Of a stretch of 5,321 nt of DNA, positions 1 through 5,234 are shown piece by piece (positions within the stretch are counted from its first letter, which is position 1; the number at the start of each line of letters is the position of its first letter). The notes under the pieces are model-generated. The model ran no database searches, was not told the DNA's origin, and saw only the letters and a program-made list of their open reading frames with translations. This DNA comes from Planctomycetota bacterium (GTDB lineage: Bacteria; Planctomycetota; Phycisphaerae; WQYP01): assembly GCA_021785155.1 (NCBI GenBank), contig JAJYGE010000087.1, positions 1 to 5,321 on the forward strand, written 5' to 3'. A program made the position numbers and the translations under genes.

Positions 1-168
1 CCGGGGTACCACCAGAGCGTCGCCGCTTTCAACCAGCCACCAACTTACCAGTACACCTGTGAGAGATAACGCCAGCAGTCCATAATTTTCAGCGGCGTAA
101 TTAAACGCCAGCAGGCTTAGAAACACCAGGCTGTAAGCCAGCAGAGGGAATCTACGCAGAAAACTCAT
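1..168 (-). CDS. N-terminal part of a membrane protein (possibly TgpA-like transglutaminase), cut by window edge
   Basis: The first 56 codons of a minus-strand gene are present, and the frame is still open at the left edge. The start ATG is at 168-166. An AAAGG-type Shine-Dalgarno lies about 9 nt upstream, and a strong promoter (272-300) precedes it. The peptide begins MSFLRRFPLLAYS and has two hydrophobic stretches, about residues 9-25 and 31-46. The second ends in SWWLVESGD. The basic RR before the first stretch predicts a cytoplasmic N-terminus. Two closely spaced helices directly after the start resemble the multi-helix N-terminus of DUF3488/transglutaminase-core (TgpA-like) proteins. That is inference from a short fragment, and any other polytopic membrane protein is possible. 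It is co-oriented with ispH, which ends 176 nt upstream, but has its own promoter. It is well supported as a gene; the function is not established. Confidence 0.62.
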   Translation of the reverse strand, partial: MSFLRRFPLLAYSLVFLSLLAFNYAAENYGLLALSLTGVLVSWWLVESGDALVVPR

Positions 169-248
169 GTCGGATGACCTTTAACGCTTCGCCTGCAAAT
201 CGCTGTTATGCCACGCGGAGAGTCTCCCGGGCATCGGAATCTGCTATC

Positions 249-269
249 TTATCGGCACAAAGCCGATAA
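249..269. repeat. Perfect 8-bp inverted repeat, operator-like, over the predicted transcription start
   Basis: TTATCGGC (249-256) and GCCGATAA (262-269) are exact reverse complements separated by ACAAA. The site starts 2 nt downstream of the minus-strand -10 box (272-277), so it covers the expected +1 position of the leftmost gene. A 21-bp dyad in this place is typical of a repressor operator. It could also form a hairpin at the 5' end of the transcript. It does not look like a terminator, because no T-run follows on either strand. Confidence 0.45.
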
Positions 270-271
270 AA

Positions 272-300
272 ATTATACGAATTCAACCTGTGGCGGCCAA
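272..300 (-). promoter_or_regulatory. Sigma70-type promoter for the leftmost membrane-protein gene
   Basis: Read on the minus strand, the -35 box is TTGGCC (300-295), the spacer is exactly 17 nt, and the -10 box is TATAAT (277-272). This is a full match to the -10 consensus and 4 of 6 at -35. The predicted start is near 265, giving a leader of about 97 nt before the ATG at 168. It lies downstream of the ispH stop, so the leftmost gene can be transcribed independently of ispH. Confidence 0.6.
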
Positions 301-330
301 ATTTTCCGATTTTATGGCCCAAGGCCGCCA
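291..330. repeat. 8-bp inverted repeat between ispH and the leftmost gene
   Basis: TGGCGGCC (291-298) is the exact reverse complement of GGCCGCCA (323-330), with 24 nt between the arms. It sits 15 nt past the ispH stop and overlaps the -35 box of the leftmost promoter. On the minus strand it could be a weak ispH 3' hairpin, but no T-run follows. It could instead be part of the control region of the leftmost gene. Confidence 0.3.
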
Positions 331-344
331 AAACCGGCTGACTG

Positions 345-1304
345 TCAGTGCGCACCGGCTGCCGCGGCATGTTGCTCTTCGAGCTTTCGCAATGACAGCG
401 GCAGTTCAAAGTGCATGTCTTCTTCGGTGACATGCCGGGACTCTACGGTGGCCCCGTAACGTACTTTCAAAACGTCTACAATTTCCTGCACCAAGTCTTC
501 CGGGGCCGATGCCCCGGCGGTGATCAGCACTACATTAATCCCGTTAAACCAGGCATGATCCACGTGCGAAGCATCATCCACCAGATACGACGGGGTGCCC
601 CGGTTTTCCGCCATTTCCACCAGCCGCTTGGAATTCGAGCTGTTCTGACTGCCCACCACCAGTACCAGTTCGCAATCCGGAGCTAATTTCTGTACCGCCG
701 CCTGACGGTTGGTTGTGGCATAGCATATATCATCCTTTGGCGGGGCCTGAATGCGGGGGAATTTCTTTTTAAGTTCCGCAATAATTCTGGCCGCATCATC
801 CAGGCTCAGCGTGGTTTGTGTCAGATAGGCCACTCGGTGATCATCGGGGATTTCCAGTCGATGCACATCTTCGGCGCTTTCAACAATGCTGATGGCGTCC
901 GGGGCTTCGCCCAGCGTGCCGACAACTTCATCATGATCCGCATGGCCAATTAAAACGATGGTAAATTTCTGCTTGGCATAACGAATCGCTTCATTATGCA
1001 CCTTGGTAACCAGCGGGCAGGTCGCATCAACCTGAATTAATCGGCGTTCTGCGGCACGCCTGCGCACTTCCGGCGATACGCCATGGGCGCTGTAAACCAC
1101 CGTGGCGCCTTCCGGCACTTCATCAATGGAATTCACAAAAACCGCGCCCTGCCGGGTGAAGCGTTCCACCACATGCAGGTTATGGACGATTTCATGGTAA
1201 ACGTAAATGGGAGCGCCTTTGAGTTTGAGCATCCGCTCAACGCACTCAATGGCCATATTGACTCCGGCGCAAAAACCGCGCGGATTGGCAAGTATAATTT
1301 TCAT
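345..1304 (-). CDS. ispH: 4-hydroxy-3-methylbut-2-enyl diphosphate reductase (IspH/LytB)
   Basis: This cytosolic iron-sulfur enzyme catalyses the last MEP-pathway step, reducing HMBPP to isopentenyl and dimethylallyl diphosphate. The 319-residue length is normal for the family. It opens with MKIILANPRGFCAGVN. The three cluster cysteines are C12, C96 (DATCPLV) and C194 (DDICYATTNRQ). Substrate-binding histidines are H41 (EIVHN), H74 (SAHGVSP) and H124 (GHADHDEV), followed by the catalytic glutamate E126. TQTTLS (162-167), GSQNSSNSKRL (218-228) and TAGASAP (262-268, including S266) complete the diphosphate pocket. E. coli residue numbers run 3 higher in the C-terminal half. N16 stands where many homologues have Asp. 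The start is fixed by the conserved N-terminus and by GGAG with a 7-nt spacer. It is divergent from hpnCDE, which consumes products made from its C5 units. The short AAAAGAH-like C-terminal tail is unremarkable. Confidence 0.97.
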   Translation of the reverse strand: MKIILANPRGFCAGVNMAIECVERMLKLKGAPIYVYHEIVHNLHVVERFTRQGAVFVNSIDEVPEGATVVYSAHGVSPEVRRRAAERRLIQVDATCPLVTKVHNEAIRYAKQKFTIVLIGHADHDEVVGTLGEAPDAISIVESAEDVHRLEIPDDHRVAYLTQTTLSLDDAARIIAELKKKFPRIQAPPKDDICYATTNRQAAVQKLAPDCELVLVVGSQNSSNSKRLVEMAENRGTPSYLVDDASHVDHAWFNGINVVLITAGASAPEDLVQEIVDVLKVRYGATVESRHVTEEDMHFELPLSLRKLEEQHAAAAGAH

Positions 1305-1390
1305 GCAGCATCTCCGTTATTCATACATCAACGTCAAAGGCTTCACGCCTCAATATCCGCGTGGCGCAGTATTCGCACCTCATTGCCACC

Positions 1391-1438
1391 TAACCGGCGA
1401 CCGCTCGCGTCCGGGACAACACACCCGCCTGCCGGTTA
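1391..1438. repeat. 48-bp dyad with 8-bp perfect arms in the ispH leader
   Basis: TAACCGGC (1391-1398) and GCCGGTTA (1431-1438) are perfect reverse complements enclosing a GC-rich 32-nt segment. If ispH is transcribed from about 1441, this element lies in its 5' leader and could fold there. No T-run follows, so it is not a simple terminator. No known riboswitch consensus was recognised. Confidence 0.3.
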
Positions 1439-1525
1439 TATTACCACAAAGTATGGCTTGTTGGCGATGCGGTCAATGAATTCAATGTACCGGGTGTGCC
1501 GTATGCTTCCGCGTTGGTTCAACAC
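1436..1525 (-). CDS. Tiny ORF of doubtful status upstream of ispH
   Basis: A GTG-initiated frame of 29 residues ends in TAA at 1438-1436. Its C-terminal part reads RYIEFIDRIANKPYFVV, which has a protein-like mix of residues. No Shine-Dalgarno precedes the GTG, and the ORF is antisense to the hpnC upstream region. It may be chance, a leader peptide for ispH, or the remnant 3' end of a lost gene. The family is not recognised. Confidence 0.15.
   Translation of the reverse strand: MLNQRGSIRHTRYIEFIDRIANKPYFVVI
1448..1476 (-). promoter_or_regulatory. Possible ispH promoter
   Basis: Read on the minus strand, TTGACC (1476-1471) is a 5 of 6 match to the -35 consensus. A 17-nt spacer leads to TACTTT (1453-1448), a poor -10 box with only 3 of 6 matches. 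Transcription would start near 1441 and give a leader of about 137 nt that includes the 1391-1438 dyad. A nearby TAATAT on the same strand is an alternative -10 without a good -35. Confidence 0.28.
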
Positions 1526-1585
1526 TGTAAGGATGGAAATTTACCGGCCAAGACCTTAAATTCAATGTTACGAGATAGGCAGCGC

Positions 1586-2521
1586 ATGACCATTCAATCA
1601 ACCAACACCCCGCCGGCAACCGTGCATTGGGCCTTTGCCCCCATGACTGATGTTGCCGAAGCCCGCCAATACACCTGGCGGCTGGCCCATGAACATTATG
1701 AAAATTTCACCGTGGTCTCGCACCTGGTGCCTAAAGCCTTGCGCCAGGATTTCTGCAATATTTACGCCTTCTGCCGTACCGCTGACGATCTCGGTGATGA
1801 AGTCGGTGATCCGCAACTGGCCCTGCAATATCTGGCCGATTTCCGCCAGCAAACGCAAGATTGCTACGCCGGAAAAACGAAAACGGCTGTCTTCACAGCT
1901 TTGTCGCAAACCATTCAAAAGCATGATATTCCCCCACAACCCTTTCTGGACCTGATCAGCGCGTTTGAACAGGATCAGCGTATCAACCGCTATGAAACCT
2001 TTGCTCAAGTTGTGGATTACTGCACCCGCAGTGCCGATCCCGTGGGGCGACTGGTTTTATACCTTGCTGGATATCGCGACCAACAACGGCAAACATTATC
2101 TGATAAAACCTGCACCGCCTTGCAATTGGCCAATTTCTGGCAGGATGTCCGACGCGATATTATTGAAAGAGATCGCATTTATCTCCCCGCTGATTCCATG
2201 CGTACGTTTAATGTCCATGAAAAACAGATTCGCGAGGGCCGCTGCGATGATTATTATCGCGCGTTGCTGAAATTTGAGGTGGATCGCTGTCAGGCCCTGT
2301 TTGATGAGGGCCACGCGCTGTTGCCGCTGATTCATCGGCAACTGCGTTCGCAAATTTCTCTTTTCAGCGGCGGTGGCGAAGCGATTCTCGCCGCCATTCG
2401 TCAGCAGAATTATGACACGCTTTCGCATCGACCATCGCTTTCCAAAGCCCAGAAAATCAGCCTCATGGCCCGGGCGGTGGTGGCGGGCGTGCTGGCCACA
2501 TTTGCCGGAGGTTCCAGATGA
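1586..2521 (+). CDS. hpnC: Hydroxysqualene synthase HpnC (presqualene diphosphate to hydroxysqualene)
   Basis: HpnC is a trans-isoprenyl diphosphate synthase-fold protein that converts presqualene diphosphate, made by HpnD, into hydroxysqualene. With the ATG at 1586 it has 311 residues, a usual size. The HpnC hallmark HYENFTVVSHLVPKAL lies at 37-52. The first Asp-rich motif is ADDLGDE (66-72, D67-D71). The second is FWQDVRRDIIERDRIYLP (184-201, D187-D191). The squalene/phytoene synthase-type segment DYCTRSADPVGRLVLYL lies at 144-160. I chose 1586 because a TAGG lies 6 nt upstream and the family starts shortly before the ARQYTWRLA segment. An in-frame ATG at 1565 and a GTG at 1496 would add 7 or 30 poorly conserved residues. 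The stop overlaps the hpnD ATG in ATGA, so the two are probably translationally coupled. HpnC versus HpnD is assigned by these motifs and by gene order; the family call is firm. Confidence 0.93.
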   Translation: MTIQSTNTPPATVHWAFAPMTDVAEARQYTWRLAHEHYENFTVVSHLVPKALRQDFCNIYAFCRTADDLGDEVGDPQLALQYLADFRQQTQDCYAGKTKTAVFTALSQTIQKHDIPPQPFLDLISAFEQDQRINRYETFAQVVDYCTRSADPVGRLVLYLAGYRDQQRQTLSDKTCTALQLANFWQDVRRDIIERDRIYLPADSMRTFNVHEKQIREGRCDDYYRALLKFEVDRCQALFDEGHALLPLIHRQLRSQISLFSGGGEAILAAIRQQNYDTLSHRPSLSKAQKISLMARAVVAGVLATFAGGSR

Positions 2522-3429
2522 CCGCACAAACGCTTGCCACAGCAGACCCTGCGGATGTTCAGACCTCGCGCGACTACTGCCGGCATGTCACGCAACAGCA
2601 GGCGCGGAATTTTTACTATGGCTTACGCCTGCTGCCGGAGCCGGCAAAATCCAGCATGTTTGCGCTATATGCCTGGATGCGCCGGGCCGATGACCTCGCG
2701 GATGATTCCGCCGACTTGCCCCTGATTCAGCGCCGCGAATTGCTGGATCAATTCCGTGCCTTAACCCATCAGGCCATTGCCGCAACGCCTTTGCCCATAA
2801 CTGAAAATCCGGCATGGCCCGGCTGGGCCGCGTTTGCTCATTGCGTGCATCGGCACTCTATTCCACCGGTACTCTTTGATGATATGATTGATGGCCAAAA
2901 ACAGGATTTGGAATTTCATCAGCCGCAAACCGATGCGGATCTGCGGCAATATTGTTATCGTGTGGCCGGCGTGGTGGGCCTCGCGAGCATCCATATATGG
3001 GGTTTTACCGGTGGGGCGGAAACCGAAGCGCTCGCAGTGGATCGGGGCGTTGCATTTCAATTAACCAATATCCTGCGGGATGTGAAAGAAGATGCCGCAC
3101 GAAATCGAATTTATTTTCCAGCCCAGCAGATGCAGCGCTGCGCCGTTACCGCGACCGAACTGATGGCCGGTGAGCCTACCGCTGGCTTTCAGATGTTAAT
3201 GCAACACCATATTGGCCTTGCCGAGCAATTATTCGCCCGCTCGGCTCCACTTGATCAGCGGATAAACCCGGAAAATATTTCCGCCTTGGCCGCTATGACC
3301 GCGATTTATCATGGTATTCTGCGTAAAATTGCCAGGCGTCCGCAGCAGGTGCTGCGGGGCCGCGTGCGATTAAGCAAATTGGCTAAATTGTGCATTGCCA
3401 TGCAATGCTGGCGGGCTGGCAAACAATGA
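2518..3429 (+). CDS. hpnD: Presqualene diphosphate synthase HpnD
   Basis: HpnD condenses two farnesyl diphosphates into presqualene diphosphate, the first committed step to squalene in the HpnCDE route. The protein has 303 residues. The family signature NFYYGLRLLP is at 31-40. MFALYAWMRRADDLADD (47-63) carries the first Mg-binding Asp motif (D58/D59 to D62). YCYRVAGVVGL (145-155) is the central squalene/phytoene synthase signature. NILRDVKEDAARNRIYFP (184-201) carries the second Asp motif (D188-D192). The start is certain: ATG overlaps the hpnC stop by 4 nt, with GGAGG (2507-2511) 6 nt upstream. Its level is therefore tied to hpnC translation. A phytoene synthase role is conceivable from the fold, but the pairing with HpnC and HpnE makes PSPP synthase much more likely. 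Confidence 0.95.
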   Translation: MTAQTLATADPADVQTSRDYCRHVTQQQARNFYYGLRLLPEPAKSSMFALYAWMRRADDLADDSADLPLIQRRELLDQFRALTHQAIAATPLPITENPAWPGWAAFAHCVHRHSIPPVLFDDMIDGQKQDLEFHQPQTDADLRQYCYRVAGVVGLASIHIWGFTGGAETEALAVDRGVAFQLTNILRDVKEDAARNRIYFPAQQMQRCAVTATELMAGEPTAGFQMLMQHHIGLAEQLFARSAPLDQRINPENISALAAMTAIYHGILRKIARRPQQVLRGRVRLSKLAKLCIAMQCWRAGKQ

Positions 3430-3470
3430 AGCGTTTACTTTGACCGCCGGAGCGTGCCGGACTATCTGAA

Positions 3471-3476
3471 TATAAT
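3471..3476 (+). promoter_or_regulatory. Possible internal promoter (-10 box) for hpnE
   Basis: A perfect TATAAT lies in the 81-nt hpnD-hpnE gap. Transcription would start near 3483, giving a leader of about 28 nt to the hpnE start. The -35 is the weak point: nothing good lies 15-19 nt upstream, and TTGACC (3440-3445) is 25 nt away, too far for normal sigma70 use. It may be a weak or activator-dependent promoter, or chance in an AT-rich patch. Confidence 0.3.
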
Positions 3477-3497
3477 CTACTGTTATTAACAACGCTT

Positions 3498-3502
3498 AGG
3501 GA
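3498..3502 (+). promoter_or_regulatory. Shine-Dalgarno that decides the hpnE TTG start
   Basis: AGGGA lies 8 nt before the TTG at 3511. No ATG occurs in the hpnE frame before the FAD-binding motif; the first internal Met is near residue 127. This site is therefore the main evidence for initiation at TTG. A second TTG at 3517 would have a 14-nt spacer and is less suitable. Confidence 0.6.
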
Positions 3503-3510
3503 ATTAGACT

Positions 3511-4971
3511 TTGCCTTTGAACAATCAAACACAGCCAACCGGGCCTGCCGGGGCCAAAGTGGTCATCGTTGTCGGTGGGGGGCTTGCGGGTATCGCCGCC
3601 GCCGCAGCTCTTGATTCCTGCGGTTATCGCGTAACATTATTGGAGGCTCGGCGGGAACTTGGTGGCCGCGCCAGTTCCTTTGAGGACCCGGAAAGCGATC
3701 AACTTCTGGATAATTGCCAGCATGTGTTGCTGGGGTGCTGCACCAACCTGCAGGATTTATATACGCGACTGAATGTCGCCAATCGCATTGAATATCATCG
3801 GCGGGTCCATTTTTTGGATTCGCACGGAAAGCAATTTGATCTCTGGGGAGTCGCCGGTCTTCCCGCACCGCTGCATCTGGGGCCGGCCATGCTCGCGTTC
3901 AGCGCCCTGACAATGCCTGAACGCAAAGAAATCATTACCGCCATGCTGGCCATGTTGCGCCTGGGAAAGCGGGGCCGTGAAAAACTCGAAGGGCAGGCCT
4001 TTGGCCAATGGCTGGCAGAACATCGGCAAAGTGATCGGGTGATTCAGCGGTTTTATGATCCGGTGTTAATCAGCGCCCTTAATGAGGACACCCGCAAAGC
4101 CAGCAGCAAATATGCCATTGAAGTATTTCAGGATGCCATGCTCATGAATCAACACGGGTATGTCGTGGGGTTACCCGCCTGCGCTTTGGAGGAACTGTAT
4201 GCCCATCGGCCCTGCCATGATACCCGCCTGGGCGCACGGGTATCAGAGATTATTTTTAACGATGGCCGGGCCGCCGGGGTGGTGTTACAAACCGGTGAAA
4301 AACTAACCGCCGATGCCATTATCCTGGCCACCAATTATCATGCGGTGCAACGGTGGATTCCCGAGAACCTGCGGGCCACGGATGTGCGGTTCGCCCATCT
4401 GGAAAAACTCGAAAGCGTGCCGATTTTAGGGGCGCATCTCTGGTTTGATAAGCCCGTGATGCGGCTGTCCCATGCGGCACTGTTTGAAGGGCCGCTGCAG
4501 TGGCTGTTCCGTAAGGATACCGAAGGGAAAATTCTCCACGGCGTTATCAGCGCGGCGCGGGACTGGGTGGATAAGCCGCGTGATCTGTGCGCTAAATTAT
4601 TTGAACAGCAGATTCAGCAGCTATTCCCCCATTCATCCGCACGACTGCTGCGGCAAAAAATCGTCATTGAAAAACGCGCCACGTTTTCACCGCTGCCCGG
4701 TACTGATGCCTTTCGGCCCGCCCAGGAATCGCCGTCCGGGGGGATTGCCAATTTATTTCTCGCGGGTGATTACACCAAAACCCATTGGCCCGCCACCATG
4801 GAAGGCGCCGTTCGCAGCGGCTACCTTGCCGCCGAGGCCCTGACCCGCCAAATCCCCGGAGCGGAAAACAGTGTATCGCCCAAAAGCTTTATGGTCGCCG
4901 ACCTACCAGTGCAATGGCCCGCCCGCTGGCTGGAAACGCGCGAAAATATTGACGCGGTTGTTGGCCGCTAG
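3511..4971 (+). CDS. hpnE: FAD-dependent hydroxysqualene dehydroxylase HpnE (hydroxysqualene to squalene)
   Basis: HpnE is an FAD-dependent amine-oxidase/desaturase-fold enzyme that reductively removes the hydroxyl of hydroxysqualene to give squalene. The protein has 486 residues. The N-terminal dinucleotide-binding motif is VVIVVGGGLAGIAAAAAL (17-34), with the ribose-binding acidic residue E45 in LLEARRELGGRASSF. FYDPVLISALNED (181-193) and YVVGLPACALEELY (217-230) match the HpnE-type middle region. LFLAGDYTKTHWPATMEGAV (415-434) is the C-terminal FAD signature. About 40 residues after it show no recognised domain. The start is TTG with AGGGA upstream. It is the third gene of the squalene set, with an 81-nt gap and a possible promoter of its own. 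The fold alone would also allow a phytoene-desaturase-like enzyme; the neighbours make HpnE much more likely. Confidence 0.93.
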   Translation: MPLNNQTQPTGPAGAKVVIVVGGGLAGIAAAAALDSCGYRVTLLEARRELGGRASSFEDPESDQLLDNCQHVLLGCCTNLQDLYTRLNVANRIEYHRRVHFLDSHGKQFDLWGVAGLPAPLHLGPAMLAFSALTMPERKEIITAMLAMLRLGKRGREKLEGQAFGQWLAEHRQSDRVIQRFYDPVLISALNEDTRKASSKYAIEVFQDAMLMNQHGYVVGLPACALEELYAHRPCHDTRLGARVSEIIFNDGRAAGVVLQTGEKLTADAIILATNYHAVQRWIPENLRATDVRFAHLEKLESVPILGAHLWFDKPVMRLSHAALFEGPLQWLFRKDTEGKILHGVISAARDWVDKPRDLCAKLFEQQIQQLFPHSSARLLRQKIVIEKRATFSPLPGTDAFRPAQESPSGGIANLFLAGDYTKTHWPATMEGAVRSGYLAAEALTRQIPGAENSVSPKSFMVADLPVQWPARWLETRENIDAVVGR

Positions 4972-5086
4972 CCTGCCCGGGTAATGGCCGGAATTGTGAT
5001 GGGGCTGAAATGTCCCGTATGCACGGCCGATCTCCATTCTGGGGTCTTCTAATGTAAGTAATTGTAAATAAATGAGATACGTCAAA

Positions 5087-5101
5087 ATGTTCTTGGAACA
5101 T
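5087..5101. repeat. Perfect 6-bp inverted repeat ATGTTC-TTG-GAACAT
   Basis: The arms 5087-5092 and 5096-5101 are exact reverse complements with a 3-nt centre. It may be a protein-binding dyad or a small hairpin downstream of hpnE. The half-sites do not match a LexA box in the usual spacing. Confidence 0.3.
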
Positions 5102-5125
5102 CCGATGCAACAGCGGGCCTTATAA

Positions 5126-5148
5126 GTTGCTGGGGTGTACCCAGTAAC
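5126..5148 (+). repeat. 9-bp hairpin in the hpnE 3' region
   Basis: GTTGCTGGG (5126-5134) pairs with CCCAGTAAC (5140-5148) around loop GTGTA. There are eight Watson-Crick pairs and one G-U. The G-U pair becomes an A-C mismatch on the minus strand, so the fold is better in plus-strand RNA. No T-run follows. It could be a 3' stabilising hairpin of the hpnCDE mRNA or part of a longer structured RNA. Confidence 0.35.
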
Positions 5149-5158
5149 GGGAAGTGAC

Positions 5159-5188
5159 AAAATGAACCAAACCCTCGCACCGCAAGGG
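5159..5188 (-). terminator. Terminator-like hairpin for the convergent minus-strand gene
   Basis: Read on the minus strand, CCCTTGC (5188-5182), loop GGT and GCGAGGG (5178-5172) form a 7-bp stem with one G-U pair. It is followed by the T-rich TTTGGTTCATTTT (5171-5159). It lies about 46 nt past the stop at 5235 and fits rho-independent termination of the rightmost gene. The T-tract is interrupted, so the call is tentative. Confidence 0.35.
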
Positions 5189-5196
5189 GCTTATCA

Positions 5197-5233
5197 TTTC
5201 TTGCGACTAAACTCCGGTTTAACATGCGAGAAA
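5197..5233 (+). repeat. Two-segment hairpin with a UCCG tetraloop
   Basis: In plus-strand RNA, TTTCTTGCG (5197-5205) pairs with TGCGAGAAA (5225-5233), nine pairs including two G-U. A small internal loop leads to TAAAC (5208-5212) paired with GTTTA (5217-5221), closed by C(UCCG)G. That is a UNCG-type tetraloop, a very stable RNA cap. On the minus strand the G-U pairs become mismatches, which again favours plus-strand RNA. It sits just past the stop of the rightmost minus-strand ORF. Confidence 0.38.
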
Positions 5234-5234
5234 G

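Larger units (their letters stand above)
1305..1585. other. Divergent intergenic region between ispH and hpnC
   Basis: This 281-nt spacer should hold the control signals for both directions. Visible items are the ispH Shine-Dalgarno (CTCC on the plus strand, 1312-1315), a 48-bp dyad (1391-1438), a possible minus-strand promoter (1448-1476), a tiny minus-strand ORF (1436-1525), and a 10-bp direct repeat AATTCAATGT at 1479-1488 and 1559-1568. The second copy of the repeat ends 17 nt before the hpnC start. I found no plus-strand -35/-10 pair good enough to call as the hpnC promoter. The hpnC reading frame is open back to a GTG at 1496, but that stretch is not needed for the family. Confidence 0.6.
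4972..5234. other. Convergent spacer rich in small inverted repeats
   Basis: No convincing gene is seen here. It holds an AT-rich imperfect tandem pair (TGTAAGTAAT 5053-5062, TGTAAATAAA 5063-5072; 8 of 10 identical) and four hairpins listed separately. No hairpin followed by a T-run on the plus strand was found to end the hpnCDE transcript. A 22-codon ORF (4984-5052) with CPVC has no Shine-Dalgarno and is not called. Confidence 0.55.

Noticed and set aside
206..686. Overlapping open frames on both strands around the ispH 3' end
   Set aside because: They are antisense or out of frame to ispH, lack family motifs and are explained as shadows of it.
1496..1585. N-terminal extension of HpnC from a GTG at 1496 (30 extra residues)
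   Set aside because: The extension shows no family resemblance and has no good Shine-Dalgarno. The ATG at 1586 has TAGG 6 nt upstream and gives the usual length.
3440..3476. TTGACC plus TATAAT as a full sigma70 promoter for hpnE
   Set aside because: The spacer is 25 nt, too long for normal sigma70 recognition. Only the -10 box is reported, at low confidence.
4984..5052. 22-residue plus-strand ORF containing CPVC, reminiscent of a zinc-ribbon start
   Set aside because: It has no Shine-Dalgarno, only one Cys pair and is too short to support a function; likely chance.
5087..5101. LexA/SOS-box reading of the ATGTTC/GAACAT dyad
   Set aside because: The half-site order and 3-nt spacing do not match GAAC-N4-GTTC, and no SOS gene is adjacent.
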